Below are positions 27,953 to 37,095 of a stretch of 64,000 nucleotides of DNA, piece after piece. This stretch comes from an uncultured Bacteroidales bacterium (lineage in GTDB: Bacteria > Bacteroidota > Bacteroidia > Bacteroidales > Marinilabiliaceae). A model generated the notes under the pieces. The model was not told the origin of the DNA. It saw nothing but the letters and a program-made list of their open reading frames with translations, and did no database searches. A program made the position numbers and the translations under genes. Location of the stretch: NCBI GenBank assembly GCA_937892255.1, contig CALAUL010000006.1, positions 1 through 64,000 on the forward strand, written 5' to 3'. Position 1 is the first letter of the stretch, and the number at the start of each line of letters is the position of its first letter.

Positions 27953-28381
27953 CTATTTCATTTCAGATTCTGAATACTGCTTTACAAGAGACAACACTGC
28001 ACGTGCACATGCATCACCACTACATGTCACCTCAAACTTATATGCACCAGTCTTCTTGCATACAAACTGAAAAATATCGAAAACTTTTCCTGAGGCAGTA
28101 TTGATACCAAGAAGCTTGCCCTCTGCATCGACAAGGCGTATTGTTACATTTTCAGGGTTAGTAGAGCCATTGGCAATATTAACCTGATAGTGCGTACGAG
28201 AGTTCAACACGACTGAGAACTTAGCGGTAGCGCCACCTGATACTTTAATGTCAAAATCCTTTATATACTGATAGCTACCCATTGCACTCAAAGCCTGCTT
28301 CATGAGCTCATCGCCACACTGTGCTGATGATGCAAAAGCAAACGCAAAAAGGGCAACTAAGGATAAAATAACTTTTCTCAT
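27953..28381 (-). CDS. Small exported protein, function unknown
   Basis: A 142-residue protein with a clear signal peptide (about 1-20, FASSAQ) and a mature beta-rich domain of about 120 residues with four cysteines (Cys22, one in FVCKKTG, then two in VTCSGDACA), which could form disulfides. The layout resembles a small jelly-roll or pre-peptidase-like domain (IKVSGGATAKFSV, VTIRLVDAEGKLLG, TGAYKFEVTC). It has no lipobox, so a soluble periplasmic or secreted protein is expected. It is the last gene of the chemosensory/exporter run, 34 bases after the lipoprotein gene, which suggests a job tied to the exporter. Confidence 0.75.
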   Translation of the reverse strand: MRKVILSLVALFAFAFASSAQCGDELMKQALSAMGSYQYIKDFDIKVSGGATAKFSVVLNSRTHYQVNIANGSTNPENVTIRLVDAEGKLLGINTASGKVFDIFQFVCKKTGAYKFEVTCSGDACARAVLSLVKQYSESEMK

Positions 28382-28415
28382 ATACTTAAGTCTTTTCTAT
28401 TGTTAGACAATGAAA

Positions 28416-29327
28416 TTACTCAACGATGAACTGACGAGCGTCTTTAATCGCTGCAATAATCTCCTTAACTTGCTCTGGTGTGATTTCTACGTGAGAAATC
28501 TCATTTTGTTCGATAACGAGCATACCGTCAACTTCTTTTGTGACAGGTTCGCCAAACTCTGTAGTTATACGAACATTCTCATAAAGTTTCTTAATAGCTT
28601 CTATCTTAGAGATAAGAGCCTTGAAGTTATTATCTGCCTTAGAGTAGTTGTTAAGCACAATCATCAAGATATTTACGATATCCTTCTGCTCTCCAAGACG
28701 ATTGATAAGTTCAGTGTCGTTTGTCTGTTCAATAACACAACTTGTGATGTAGATTCCCTCTACCCACGCACCGGCGACAATTGCCGTTGAAACATTAGAA
28801 CGTTTCTGTTCACGCAAGTACTTATCCATTGTGTTGAACGAACTTACAGAAAGTTGCTTCAAAGAGTCAAGGTTAGTACTGTTTGTAGCAAGACGCTTTA
28901 ATGTGTTGAAATCCAAGAACTGGCCTACATTGATGCCATCAGCAAGGTCTTTTACTGCAACAAGATATGACACAACAACTGTATTTTTGTTGAATGTATT
29001 GATATAACCCAAGTCTGCAGAATAAACACCCAAGTTGAGTGCACGCTTAAAACTTGTGTTGTAGTCCTTTGTCTTGTCAGAGTTGTTAAGTATTTGCTGA
29101 GAGAAAGGAGCTCCACTTCTCTTGATTTGATTTGCCATTTCAACTGGTGACGAGATATTTTGAATCATGTCGTTTACAACATCCTGAGAAAGTTGAAGTG
29201 GCGCATCAGATAGTGAATCAGGTATGTCAAACCCATCCGAAGTAGTCGAATTACCAGAATTACAACCAGTCATAAAGTTGATAGTAGCTATAAGAGCTAA
29301 TCCCAAAATGATTTTCTTAATTGCCAT
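28416..29327 (-). CDS. Exporter-associated lipoprotein, function unknown
   Basis: A 303-residue lipoprotein with lipobox MTGC (Cys22) followed by a Gly/Asn/Ser/Thr-rich linker and an almost wholly helical mature part (about 40-303). I do not recognise the family. It starts 7 bases after the stop of the ABC exporter gene, so the two are very likely co-translated. An outer- or inner-membrane anchored periplasmic partner of the exporter is the simplest reading. No enzyme motif is visible. Confidence 0.75.
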   Translation of the reverse strand: MAIKKIILGLALIATINFMTGCNSGNSTTSDGFDIPDSLSDAPLQLSQDVVNDMIQNISSPVEMANQIKRSGAPFSQQILNNSDKTKDYNTSFKRALNLGVYSADLGYINTFNKNTVVVSYLVAVKDLADGINVGQFLDFNTLKRLATNSTNLDSLKQLSVSSFNTMDKYLREQKRSNVSTAIVAGAWVEGIYITSCVIEQTNDTELINRLGEQKDIVNILMIVLNNYSKADNNFKALISKIEAIKKLYENVRITTEFGEPVTKEVDGMLVIEQNEISHVEITPEQVKEIIAAIKDARQFIVE

Positions 29328-29334
29328 AGTGTAT

Positions 29335-32300
29335 TTATTTTTTATTATTACTTCTTTTTGTAAAGTTAAATAAACTTTTCAGTTTATCAAATCTTTTTTT
29401 GAACTCTATTTCTCCAATATATTCAAATCCTTTTCGAACAAGGTCAAAATACAAGACAAAGTACAAACAGATTGTCAAGAACCATACAGATGCGATATTG
29501 AACCACAAGGTATCCCAATATCTGCCTGCAAAATACTTCGATGGAGCGAAGAAGTGTGTTCGGAATGATAAAAGTCCTTCAGGTTCAGGCATCTGATATA
29601 TAGGATCTATTATCTGTATAAGTTTATCGCCATCTCTCAATATTTTGTTCTTGTCAAATGTTTTACGCACTATATCCGACACTGTTTCATTAAAATAGTC
29701 ATCTTTCAAAGCGTCGTACAATTCCTTTTGATTTTCAAGCAAATACTGCGTCATCTGCTCACGCTTAGTATTTGCCGTAAGGAATACCGAACCGTATAAT
29801 TCGTTCAACTGGTCTATATAATCCAAAGTCTTTGAATATATTTGCTCATTAAACTCTGTCGGAATAAGCTTGTCGAGATACTTAAACTCTATTTCAGGCT
29901 GACGACACATCTCCTTCCCCAACTCATTATTTAGCAGTTTCAAATCTGCCTCGTAAGATCGGTCTTCAACCTTTTCCATGTCATATTTTAACTTCACCGA
30001 CTCCAAGATATTACGCAACTCCGGAAGATAATACACCTGCTTGAAGTCTGCTTTACTCTCCGTCATTTCAATGTCAAAGAACTTCTGCTTAAATTTATTA
30101 TGCTTATATTGATGTACTATCAATCCTTCGTATGCGTAACGCGCCGGTATAAATTCTGCTATAAATGGTACTTTATCAACAGAGGTAAAGTCTTTGTTGA
30201 GTTTGTCAAACGTAAACATTGCACCACCAAGCACCATTTGAGGAATCATCAACAACGGTATCATGATGTATATTGTGACAATCGAATTGAATGTCGATGA
30301 AATAATCAAGCCTAATATATTCGATGAGACAGAGACAGAAAAGAGCATCAAAAAGAACTCGAAGTTCATGCCTTGAAATCCTATGACAAGATTTGCGACG
30401 ACAAGGAACAATATCATCTGAACAGCCGACAATCCCATGAGTATCAATATCTTCGACATGAGATATGCCGAACGACTCAAATTAAGGAACGCTTCTCTCT
30501 TTAATATTTTTGCATCTTTAAATATTTCCTCTGCCGACACTATCAATCCAAAGAATATAGCCACAACAATTGCCATGAAAACATATATAGGTATATTCTC
30601 ATTTTCTCGGAATATATATATGTCTGACTCCGGGTCTACAATGTATCTAATCAAGTAAGCAAGTACGAAGCCCAAAAATGGTGCTTCCAATATGTTCAAA
30701 AGAATATATTGAGTATTGCTTATCTTAGCCCAAAAGTCACGAACCGTGTATATCCAAAACTGTTTGAACCAATTCGGTATGTTCAATGAACGGGGAGGCT
30801 GGTCTTGTACTGTTTGAACCTTTGGAAGTTCTATGTTTTCTGTATATTTTTTATACCACTCTTCCGGTTTTACTTTTCTCTGATTCGTATAGTTTCCATA
30901 CTCATCGATTACCGACGCATCCAAAATATTGAAGACCAATTCCGGATTCAAATTACCACACTGCGGACACTCTCCGACCTCGGAGTTAACCTGTTCATCA
31001 AGGCGCTTAAAATATGTAATAGATTGCGTCGGGTTACCATAATAAACCGGATATCCGCCTGTATCCAAGATGAACATCTTATCGAACATCTTGTATATAT
31101 CCGACGAAGGTTGATGAATAACAACAAATATCAGTTTACCCTTTAATGTCAGCTCACGCAAAAGATTCATTACATTCTCTGAATCTCGCGATGAAAGGCC
31201 AGATGTAGGCTCATCTACAAACAAGATTCCTGGCTCGCGAATAAGCTCCAATGCTATATTGAGTCGCTTACGCTGTCCTCCTGAAATAGTCTTATTAAGA
31301 GGTGAACCGACTGTCAAATCTTTCCTTTCGTACAACCCCAAACTTGTAAGGGTATTGCACACCATTTTATCTATCTCTGCTTCACTCTTATCCTTAAAAC
31401 AGAGCTTTGCATTATAATAAAGATTTTGATATACAGTAAGTTCTTCTATCAACAAGTCATCTTGAGGAATAAGTCCGATAACACCCTCTAACAATTCAGA
31501 TTGAGTGTGAAGATTTAGCCCATTTATCAAGACTTCTCCCTCTGACGGAGCTTCGTTTCCACACAAGACATTTAGGAGTGTTGTCTTTCCGGCTCCCGAA
31601 GCACCCATTATGCCGATAAGCTTTCCTTGCTCTTCGGCCATATTGATATGTCTGAGTCCTATAGTTCCTGTTTTGAATCTAAAACCCATCTCCTTGACTT
31701 CAAATGAAATCTTCTGGAGTTGATTCTCATTCATAAACTTCGCTACAATATCTGTATAATATATAGGTGCTCCTTGCGGCAATTTAATAAACGATCCCTT
31801 TGACAAAGGATATATCCTACCGGGAGTCAACAATTGTCCGTTGACATAAACGTCTTGGTTTCCGATATATCTAACAAAGTACATATTCGCACTTAGCACG
31901 CGCAAAACGAATAATGAACCATCCATCTTCCCAGATGGTATATAGAGAGCTTTGCTCAATTTTTCTGACCAATCCTCCTCGTCCGCTATAAGTATATCAG
32001 CATAATCCATTTTAAGAGGCTCCTTTTCAACGTTAAAAGCCTCGATGGATTTAATTTCTTCTTTTTCCAACTTAAATACGTCTGCAACGGTATTGATTAC
32101 CTCCATTCGCTTTTCGGTAAACTTTTGCGAGACGCTGAGCATTTCGTAAAGGCGAACTAAAACGATTACCTTCTGCTCTTTATTAAGTTTCTTATTGATT
32201 TTACGACATATACCGAGAATCTTAACAGAGTCGTTAACACTTACAATCTGATTGCCATCTTTATCGAATTTTACTTCCGATTGTGCTTTTTTCTTGAACG

Positions 32301-32469
32301 TTTGCAAATAGGCATCTATGGCAGCCTCTTCCAACTGCGATTTTAGAAACAAACGTACATACTCAGCTTCGACAGCTTCATTCGAACTGTCGTTTGATGC
32401 AATTCCACCATCCTGTTTGGCAATCAGACCAAACAATTCCATTAACGCATTAAGAATCTCTTCACTCAT
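29335..32469 (-). CDS. ABCG-type ABC exporter with TerB-like and FHA-like N-terminal regions
   Basis: A 1044-residue fused ATPase-permease. Residues about 1-145 are helical and read like a TerB-type domain (ALMELFGLIAKQDGGIAS). About 175-245 look like an FHA-type beta domain (DVYVNGQLLTPGRIYPLSKG). The ABC domain is at about 255-470: Walker A GASGAGKTT, Q-loop IPQDD, signature SGGQRKR, Walker B ILFVDEPTSGLSSRD, switch His in VIHQPSS. A CPQC pair follows, then membrane segments (about 585-770) in the reverse ABC2/White order. A large helical insert of about 190 residues precedes the last membrane helix. The FHA-like part suggests regulation by a phosphothreonine partner from the adjacent kinase/phosphatase set. 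The substrate is unknown. Confidence 0.85.
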   Translation of the reverse strand: MSEEILNALMELFGLIAKQDGGIASNDSSNEAVEAEYVRLFLKSQLEEAAIDAYLQTFKKKAQSEVKFDKDGNQIVSVNDSVKILGICRKINKKLNKEQKVIVLVRLYEMLSVSQKFTEKRMEVINTVADVFKLEKEEIKSIEAFNVEKEPLKMDYADILIADEEDWSEKLSKALYIPSGKMDGSLFVLRVLSANMYFVRYIGNQDVYVNGQLLTPGRIYPLSKGSFIKLPQGAPIYYTDIVAKFMNENQLQKISFEVKEMGFRFKTGTIGLRHINMAEEQGKLIGIMGASGAGKTTLLNVLCGNEAPSEGEVLINGLNLHTQSELLEGVIGLIPQDDLLIEELTVYQNLYYNAKLCFKDKSEAEIDKMVCNTLTSLGLYERKDLTVGSPLNKTISGGQRKRLNIALELIREPGILFVDEPTSGLSSRDSENVMNLLRELTLKGKLIFVVIHQPSSDIYKMFDKMFILDTGGYPVYYGNPTQSITYFKRLDEQVNSEVGECPQCGNLNPELVFNILDASVIDEYGNYTNQRKVKPEEWYKKYTENIELPKVQTVQDQPPRSLNIPNWFKQFWIYTVRDFWAKISNTQYILLNILEAPFLGFVLAYLIRYIVDPESDIYIFRENENIPIYVFMAIVVAIFFGLIVSAEEIFKDAKILKREAFLNLSRSAYLMSKILILMGLSAVQMILFLVVANLVIGFQGMNFEFFLMLFSVSVSSNILGLIISSTFNSIVTIYIMIPLLMIPQMVLGGAMFTFDKLNKDFTSVDKVPFIAEFIPARYAYEGLIVHQYKHNKFKQKFFDIEMTESKADFKQVYYLPELRNILESVKLKYDMEKVEDRSYEADLKLLNNELGKEMCRQPEIEFKYLDKLIPTEFNEQIYSKTLDYIDQLNELYGSVFLTANTKREQMTQYLLENQKELYDALKDDYFNETVSDIVRKTFDKNKILRDGDKLIQIIDPIYQMPEPEGLLSFRTHFFAPSKYFAGRYWDTLWFNIASVWFLTICLYFVLYFDLVRKGFEYIGEIEFKKRFDKLKSLFNFTKRSNNKK

Positions 32470-32482
32470 AATATATGCCTAA

Positions 32483-32509
32483 TTCCCAAGCACCATATAT
32501 GCCTGGGAA
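32483..32509 (-). other. Intercistronic hairpin between the siaC-like and exporter genes
   Basis: TTCCCA-GC (32483-32491) pairs with GC-TGGGAA (32501-32509), with one A/C mismatch and a 9-base loop, inside the 83-base gap. The sequence ATATATGCCT occurs twice (32471-32480 and 32495-32504). There is no U-run, so an RNA processing or stability element is more likely than a terminator. Confidence 0.5.
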
Positions 32510-32552
32510 CCATTAATTATATAACCTCTACACAATTTCCATATTGAGCACC

Positions 32553-32927
32553 TTAATACTCAACATATTCAAAAGGTACTGTTACAATGTCTTCATATTC
32601 TTCTCCAGCCTCTTTCATATCCTCTTCGTCTTCATGATAATGCCATTTGATAACAACATCGTTTCCACTATCATTTATCTCCTCATATTTGAGAAGGACA
32701 TCAAGAAGGACTTTCGAAGAAGCCGTATTGAAGTATTCCAACTTAAACATTACCTCTGTCTTTGCATTTGGATCTTTTGCATATTCATCAATCCAATCTA
32801 ATATTGGCTGATAAAACATCGTGACATCCTCAGGCAAAGAACGTCCTGATATTTCGAAAACACCACTATCCTTATCAAGGATTACGTTTGGCGTATCATC
32901 TGTTCCTTTAATGTTTATAACTTCCAT
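32553..32927 (-). CDS. SiaC-family (DUF1987) regulatory phosphoprotein
   Basis: A 124-residue acidic cytosolic protein of the DUF1987/SiaC family. In Pseudomonas aeruginosa SiaC is phosphorylated on Thr68 by SiaB, dephosphorylated by SiaA, and in the free form activates the diguanylate cyclase SiaD. Here the conserved segment is KLEYFNTASSK with Thr68 at exactly that position. No GGDEF protein is encoded in the window, so its target must differ or lie elsewhere; the neighbouring exporter with an FHA-like region is a candidate. It starts 6 bases after the kinase-like gene stops. Confidence 0.85.
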   Translation of the reverse strand: MEVINIKGTDDTPNVILDKDSGVFEISGRSLPEDVTMFYQPILDWIDEYAKDPNAKTEVMFKLEYFNTASSKVLLDVLLKYEEINDSGNDVVIKWHYHEDEEDMKEAGEEYEDIVTVPFEYVEY

Positions 32928-32933
32928 CTGTTA

Positions 32934-33506
32934 TTAATTTCTTGATATTGTTGTAATAATAATGAAGAAACACAAATCCTCAGTAAGGTCTTTGAACTGA
33001 TACTCTATCTTATTGCCTGACTTCTTCGCAATATCTATAAAGCCCAAACCTGCTCCTCCCTTTTCTGATATCTTGCCTTCTCGAATCTGTTGCTTATACA
33101 ATGCAGACAAACCCTCTTTATCCAAACTATTGATATGTTCAAGACTCTTTTCTAACCCTTCTCGCTTTTCACGTTTTACGACGTTTCCTGTTATTACGTT
33201 ATACGAATCTTCTCCGTGGCTAACCAAGACTATACCGCGACGCTCGTCTTCGTCCTCATCTGACATTGGGTCTGCGTGTTTGCTGATATTTTGCAAACAT
33301 TCTACCATTACGTTAAACACTTTGCGCTGAACTTGGTTTGACTCCTCGTTCTTCGCCATGTTTTTCTCTGTCAATGCAGTAAAAGTCCTTGTTATCTCCT
33401 GCGTAACAACACCCTCATATACAAGATTAATCTCATTTGCTTGCATTGTATGGTACAACTGGTAAGCAAACTCTAAAAAATCCTGATTTGCTGCTATTTT
33501 ACCCAT
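32934..33506 (-). CDS. SiaB-family (DUF6272) GHKL-type protein kinase
   Basis: A 190-residue protein with a GHKL ATPase plan. The N-box-like helix VECLQNISKHAD lies at about residues 68-79, and the GGAGLGFIDIAKK glycine loop at about 152-164. The terminal strands are FFIIITTISRN. This is the pattern of SiaB-type kinases, which phosphorylate SiaC rather than acting as histidine kinases. It is encoded between the PP2C-type phosphatase gene (41-base gap) and the SiaC-like gene (6-base gap), the order known for partner-switch modules. Confidence 0.82.
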   Translation of the reverse strand: MGKIAANQDFLEFAYQLYHTMQANEINLVYEGVVTQEITRTFTALTEKNMAKNEESNQVQRKVFNVMVECLQNISKHADPMSDEDEDERRGIVLVSHGEDSYNVITGNVVKREKREGLEKSLEHINSLDKEGLSALYKQQIREGKISEKGGAGLGFIDIAKKSGNKIEYQFKDLTEDLCFFIIITTISRN

Positions 33507-33547
33507 AGTAGTTTGTATTAAAAGTGCGTAAATATAGTATTTATTTT

Positions 33548-36157
33548 TTACAATTCTATGCCTATCAACAAAACATCATCAACTTGTTTTTCATCTCCTA
33601 CCCATTCATAGAAGTCTTTTATAACGTCTTGTGACAATGCTGTCATACTCTCATCTTTGTTTCTATCAAGCAATTCCTTGATTTTTTTTGTCTGATATTT
33701 TTTCTTATTTCCTCCTCCCAATTGATCAGGCAATCCATCTGAGAATACGAAAAATCTGTCTCCAGGTTCATATAATATTACGTTATTTTCGAAATCAGGT
33801 TCTGGTCTTCCCTTCAAAGGTATACCTCCAATCCCCTTTCTTGAGCCTTTATACTCGATAAACTCACCTTTCTTAAGATAATACAATGGTCGATGTGCGC
33901 CCGCAAATTGTATCTCCTTCTTATCGGTATCTATACGACACAAGCCCAAATCCATGCCATCTCGACCATTGGCTCCGTCTTGGTCTTGTTTCAATGTCTT
34001 TCTCACAGCGGCATGCAGACGGTCTAATGTCTCTGCAGCTGTTATGTCGTGTCCGGTATCGGCAATGTTATTTAATAAGAAGTAGCCAATAAATGACAAC
34101 AAAGCTCCCGGCACTCCATGTCCAGTACAATCCACTGCGGCGATATAGAATACATTGCCAAAATGGAAGAACCACGGGAAGTCTCCTGATACAACGTCTT
34201 TTGGTCTGTAGAACATAAACGAATTCGGGAAGTACTGTTGTAACACTCCCGTATCTGGCAAAATTGCGGTCTGAATACGATATGCGTAATTGATAGAATC
34301 TTGAATCTTTTTATTCTTTTCCCGCACTTCAGCCTCTATGCGTTTAAATTCGGTCACATCGTGAGCAACAAATAATATTGACTCCAAGTCTTCATTTTCT
34401 CCCAATTCCGGAATAGCTTTTATCTCTACTATACACAATTGCTCATTTATTTCTACTTCTACTTCCGACTCCATGTGTTTCCTTGAACGTTTGATTACTT
34501 TTAACGCTTCAACAATAAAGTTTATGAAGTTCGGATTTGTCTCTATATCAGCAATCTTCATGCCTACAAGTTCTGCAACTTCTTTTTGGAAGAATCTTGA
34601 AGCGGCAGGATTGACATAGACCATTTTTCCATTTGTACTTGTACGTACAATCATATCCAAGGAGTTCTCGGACAAAGACTGCATACGGCTTTTCATTCTC
34701 TCTTCTCGCTCTGCTCTCTTTCGTTCGGTTATGTCACGTGTATTGAATATCAAACCGCGTATTGCCGGGTCATGCAAAAGATTTTTTCCCTGCGTCTCAA
34801 GAAATATTTTATCTCCATTTTTCTTAAGATATGTATATTGCTCTGTGGTTTCGCCACCCGGAGTCTGCAATAGGTAATCAAACATCGAACAGATACTCTT
34901 GTATCCTTTAGGTGTCATCATCTCCTCGTCCATACCATGAACCTCATCATCTGGCTCATAGCCCAAAATTCGACGTATCGACGGACTCTCAAAAACCAAC
35001 TCCCTGTCTTCATTATATATTGAGATAAACTCTGATGCATTAGTTAATAAGGCTTGCAATTTCTTTTGTGCTAGCTCTACTTCTTCGATTTTTATTGCCA
35101 ACTCTTTATTGCTCATCTCCAAGTTTTCTTGAGCTATCATCATTTCTTGTGCGTTTTGATGAAGTTGTTCTTCATTCTTACGCAAGGTGGCTGTTAATGA
35201 CTGTGACTCTTGAAGCAATTTTTCTGTACGTAAATTAATCTTCAAATTATACATCGTGCCACCGATGATACGTCCAAGTTCCTCCGCCAAAGAAATGTAG
35301 TGCTGAGGAAGCTTGTTTTTGAAGAACGATAATTCGATTACGCCTTGCAACTCTTGTTCTTGCAACAACGGTATAAGCAATATCGACTTTGGTTTTTGTT
35401 CGCCTAACAATCCAGATGTTATTGTAAAATAATCATCAGGCACTTCTGTACGATATATGATTTGTTTTTCGTATGCACAAGCTCCTATTAGACCGTGCCC
35501 GACATTTATCGTTTCTACTTCATATCTGCGACGATTATATGCATATTGCGTCAATGTTCTTAAAACATCTCCTTCCAAAATAAAAAAAGCCCCTTGTACT
35601 GCTTCATAATACGACACTATTCCATAAAGTGACTCTATGGCCAGGTCTTCTATTTTGTTCGCAACACGCAATATATCCGATATTTTCTCTTTTCCCTTTG
35701 TCACCCAACTGAATTGCCTCTCTTTTTCTTTAGTAGACGCCAAGTTCTTACCTAAGTTCATCAACGTCCTATGCAATTCTGAATTATCAATCTCTACATC
35801 TTTAATTTCTTGGCCGGAACCGATTTTCCCTGCCATTATTATGCTTCGTTCTATCTGACTTTTTAATCCCGATACTTCTTCTTTGAGTATATCTAACTTT
35901 ATTCTCTTGTAGTTTGAAACATACAATAATATAATTGGTATTGACAGCACTACCGCATCAAAAATCCAAACAAACATATATCTATGTATGTATCCGATAT
36001 TTGTCAATGAGACATTAAAACCCAATAGACTCATTATTGAAATCCAGCCTATTAGCAACATAGCTATCACAGACACGAACGCCGAATACCATTGCAATTC
36101 GCTAAAGCCTTTTAACGAAAAGTATTCTCCTTGTATTTGGTTTTTATTCAATTTCAT
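33548..36157 (-). CDS. Membrane GAF-PAS-PAS sensor with SpoIIE/PP2C phosphatase (SiaA-like role)
   Basis: An 869-residue sensor phosphatase: two membrane helices (about 25-47 and 63-84), a coiled coil, a GAF domain (about 165-305), a second coiled coil, two PAS domains (about 370-485 and 495-615) and a SpoIIE-type PP2C domain (about 635-869). Metal ligands are seen in VVSGDFPW, AAVDCTGHGVPGAL and FSDGLPDQLGG. It should dephosphorylate the SiaC-like protein, the STAS protein, or both in response to GAF/PAS signals; Pseudomonas SiaA does this for SiaC but has a HAMP-type input instead. It shares its N-terminal WVTxG segment and GAF domain with the 625-residue sensor of this run. Confidence 0.87.
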   Translation of the reverse strand: MKLNKNQIQGEYFSLKGFSELQWYSAFVSVIAMLLIGWISIMSLLGFNVSLTNIGYIHRYMFVWIFDAVVLSIPIILLYVSNYKRIKLDILKEEVSGLKSQIERSIIMAGKIGSGQEIKDVEIDNSELHRTLMNLGKNLASTKEKERQFSWVTKGKEKISDILRVANKIEDLAIESLYGIVSYYEAVQGAFFILEGDVLRTLTQYAYNRRRYEVETINVGHGLIGACAYEKQIIYRTEVPDDYFTITSGLLGEQKPKSILLIPLLQEQELQGVIELSFFKNKLPQHYISLAEELGRIIGGTMYNLKINLRTEKLLQESQSLTATLRKNEEQLHQNAQEMMIAQENLEMSNKELAIKIEEVELAQKKLQALLTNASEFISIYNEDRELVFESPSIRRILGYEPDDEVHGMDEEMMTPKGYKSICSMFDYLLQTPGGETTEQYTYLKKNGDKIFLETQGKNLLHDPAIRGLIFNTRDITERKRAEREERMKSRMQSLSENSLDMIVRTSTNGKMVYVNPAASRFFQKEVAELVGMKIADIETNPNFINFIVEALKVIKRSRKHMESEVEVEINEQLCIVEIKAIPELGENEDLESILFVAHDVTEFKRIEAEVREKNKKIQDSINYAYRIQTAILPDTGVLQQYFPNSFMFYRPKDVVSGDFPWFFHFGNVFYIAAVDCTGHGVPGALLSFIGYFLLNNIADTGHDITAAETLDRLHAAVRKTLKQDQDGANGRDGMDLGLCRIDTDKKEIQFAGAHRPLYYLKKGEFIEYKGSRKGIGGIPLKGRPEPDFENNVILYEPGDRFFVFSDGLPDQLGGGNKKKYQTKKIKELLDRNKDESMTALSQDVIKDFYEWVGDEKQVDDVLLIGIEL

Positions 36158-36174
36158 AATTATTGCCTATTTTT

Positions 36175-37095
36175 TCAAGTCAACAATAACCCTTGTATGT
36201 CTTCCCACACATCTACAACCGCTAACTTATTAAAGCTTGTGGCTTCTATTACTCCGTACACCTCATCATCTTTAACAATCGGCAAAACGTACAAATGTAT
36301 TGCGGACGTATGACCCAAACCTGTTACAACAGTGAAACATTCTGCAGGGACGTCATTTACCTCCATTACTTTCTTTGTCTTCATAACTTGTCCTACCAAT
36401 CCGTCACTGCTATCAACTACCTCCGAAGTTACTTTGTCGGCCAAAGCATATTCTCCGGCAAATCTCAAAACGTCTTCGCCTTCCTCTTTCAGATATATTA
36501 CAGCACCACATATCTCATAACACTGCGCCAAGGACTTTAATATAAACTGTCCTTTGGGCACTCCCGGTTTCTGTTCTTTTCTATATACCTGCACTGCATC
36601 TATCAATGCTTGACTTTTCTTTCCAAACGAAATTTGCTTTTTTCTCTCCATTCGAAGACTCATCAACTCAGACTTCATTGCAGATATTTCATGGTCTCTT
36701 TTCTTCTTCAGAGCCAACAGTTCCTGCATGTCTTCATTTACCTTTCTAATTGACTTTTTTGCTTGTATCAATATATAACATACAAAAAGAGCTGCTACTG
36801 TAACCAAAATCAGATTGACTAATACAAAAACTGTTTGCGAATAATCGTATGTCTTTAGTTGCCACAAATAGAAAATGGTTATGTAAATTCCCATTACAAT
36901 GAATGCCTTTTTCAATTTCGACATCGAATTTATAAACCCTGCAACTGAGTTATATATCTTCTTGAAAAATAGCCCGATTTGAGAACTTGACCTTCTAACA
37001 GCATCTCGCCCTCCTTTGACTTTTGTGAGCATGTCGTCAAAAGAGGGTTGCAACTCGGTTAGAACCTTTGTATATATATTCTTTATTTCTATCAT
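36175..37095 (-). CDS. Membrane-anchored GAF-domain protein
   Basis: A 306-residue protein with two membrane helices (about 62-80 and 88-112), a basic coiled coil (about 115-165) and a C-terminal GAF domain (about 175-300). The GAF segment GLVGQVMKTKKVMEVNDVP and the later YGVIEATSFN are close to the GAF domains of the 869- and 625-residue sensors. No output domain follows, so it may act as a partner of these sensors. Its start overlaps the stop of the CheB-like gene by one base (TAATG), which suggests coupled translation. Confidence 0.8.
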   Translation of the reverse strand: MIEIKNIYTKVLTELQPSFDDMLTKVKGGRDAVRRSSSQIGLFFKKIYNSVAGFINSMSKLKKAFIVMGIYITIFYLWQLKTYDYSQTVFVLVNLILVTVAALFVCYILIQAKKSIRKVNEDMQELLALKKKRDHEISAMKSELMSLRMERKKQISFGKKSQALIDAVQVYRKEQKPGVPKGQFILKSLAQCYEICGAVIYLKEEGEDVLRFAGEYALADKVTSEVVDSSDGLVGQVMKTKKVMEVNDVPAECFTVVTGLGHTSAIHLYVLPIVKDDEVYGVIEATSFNKLAVVDVWEDIQGLLLT

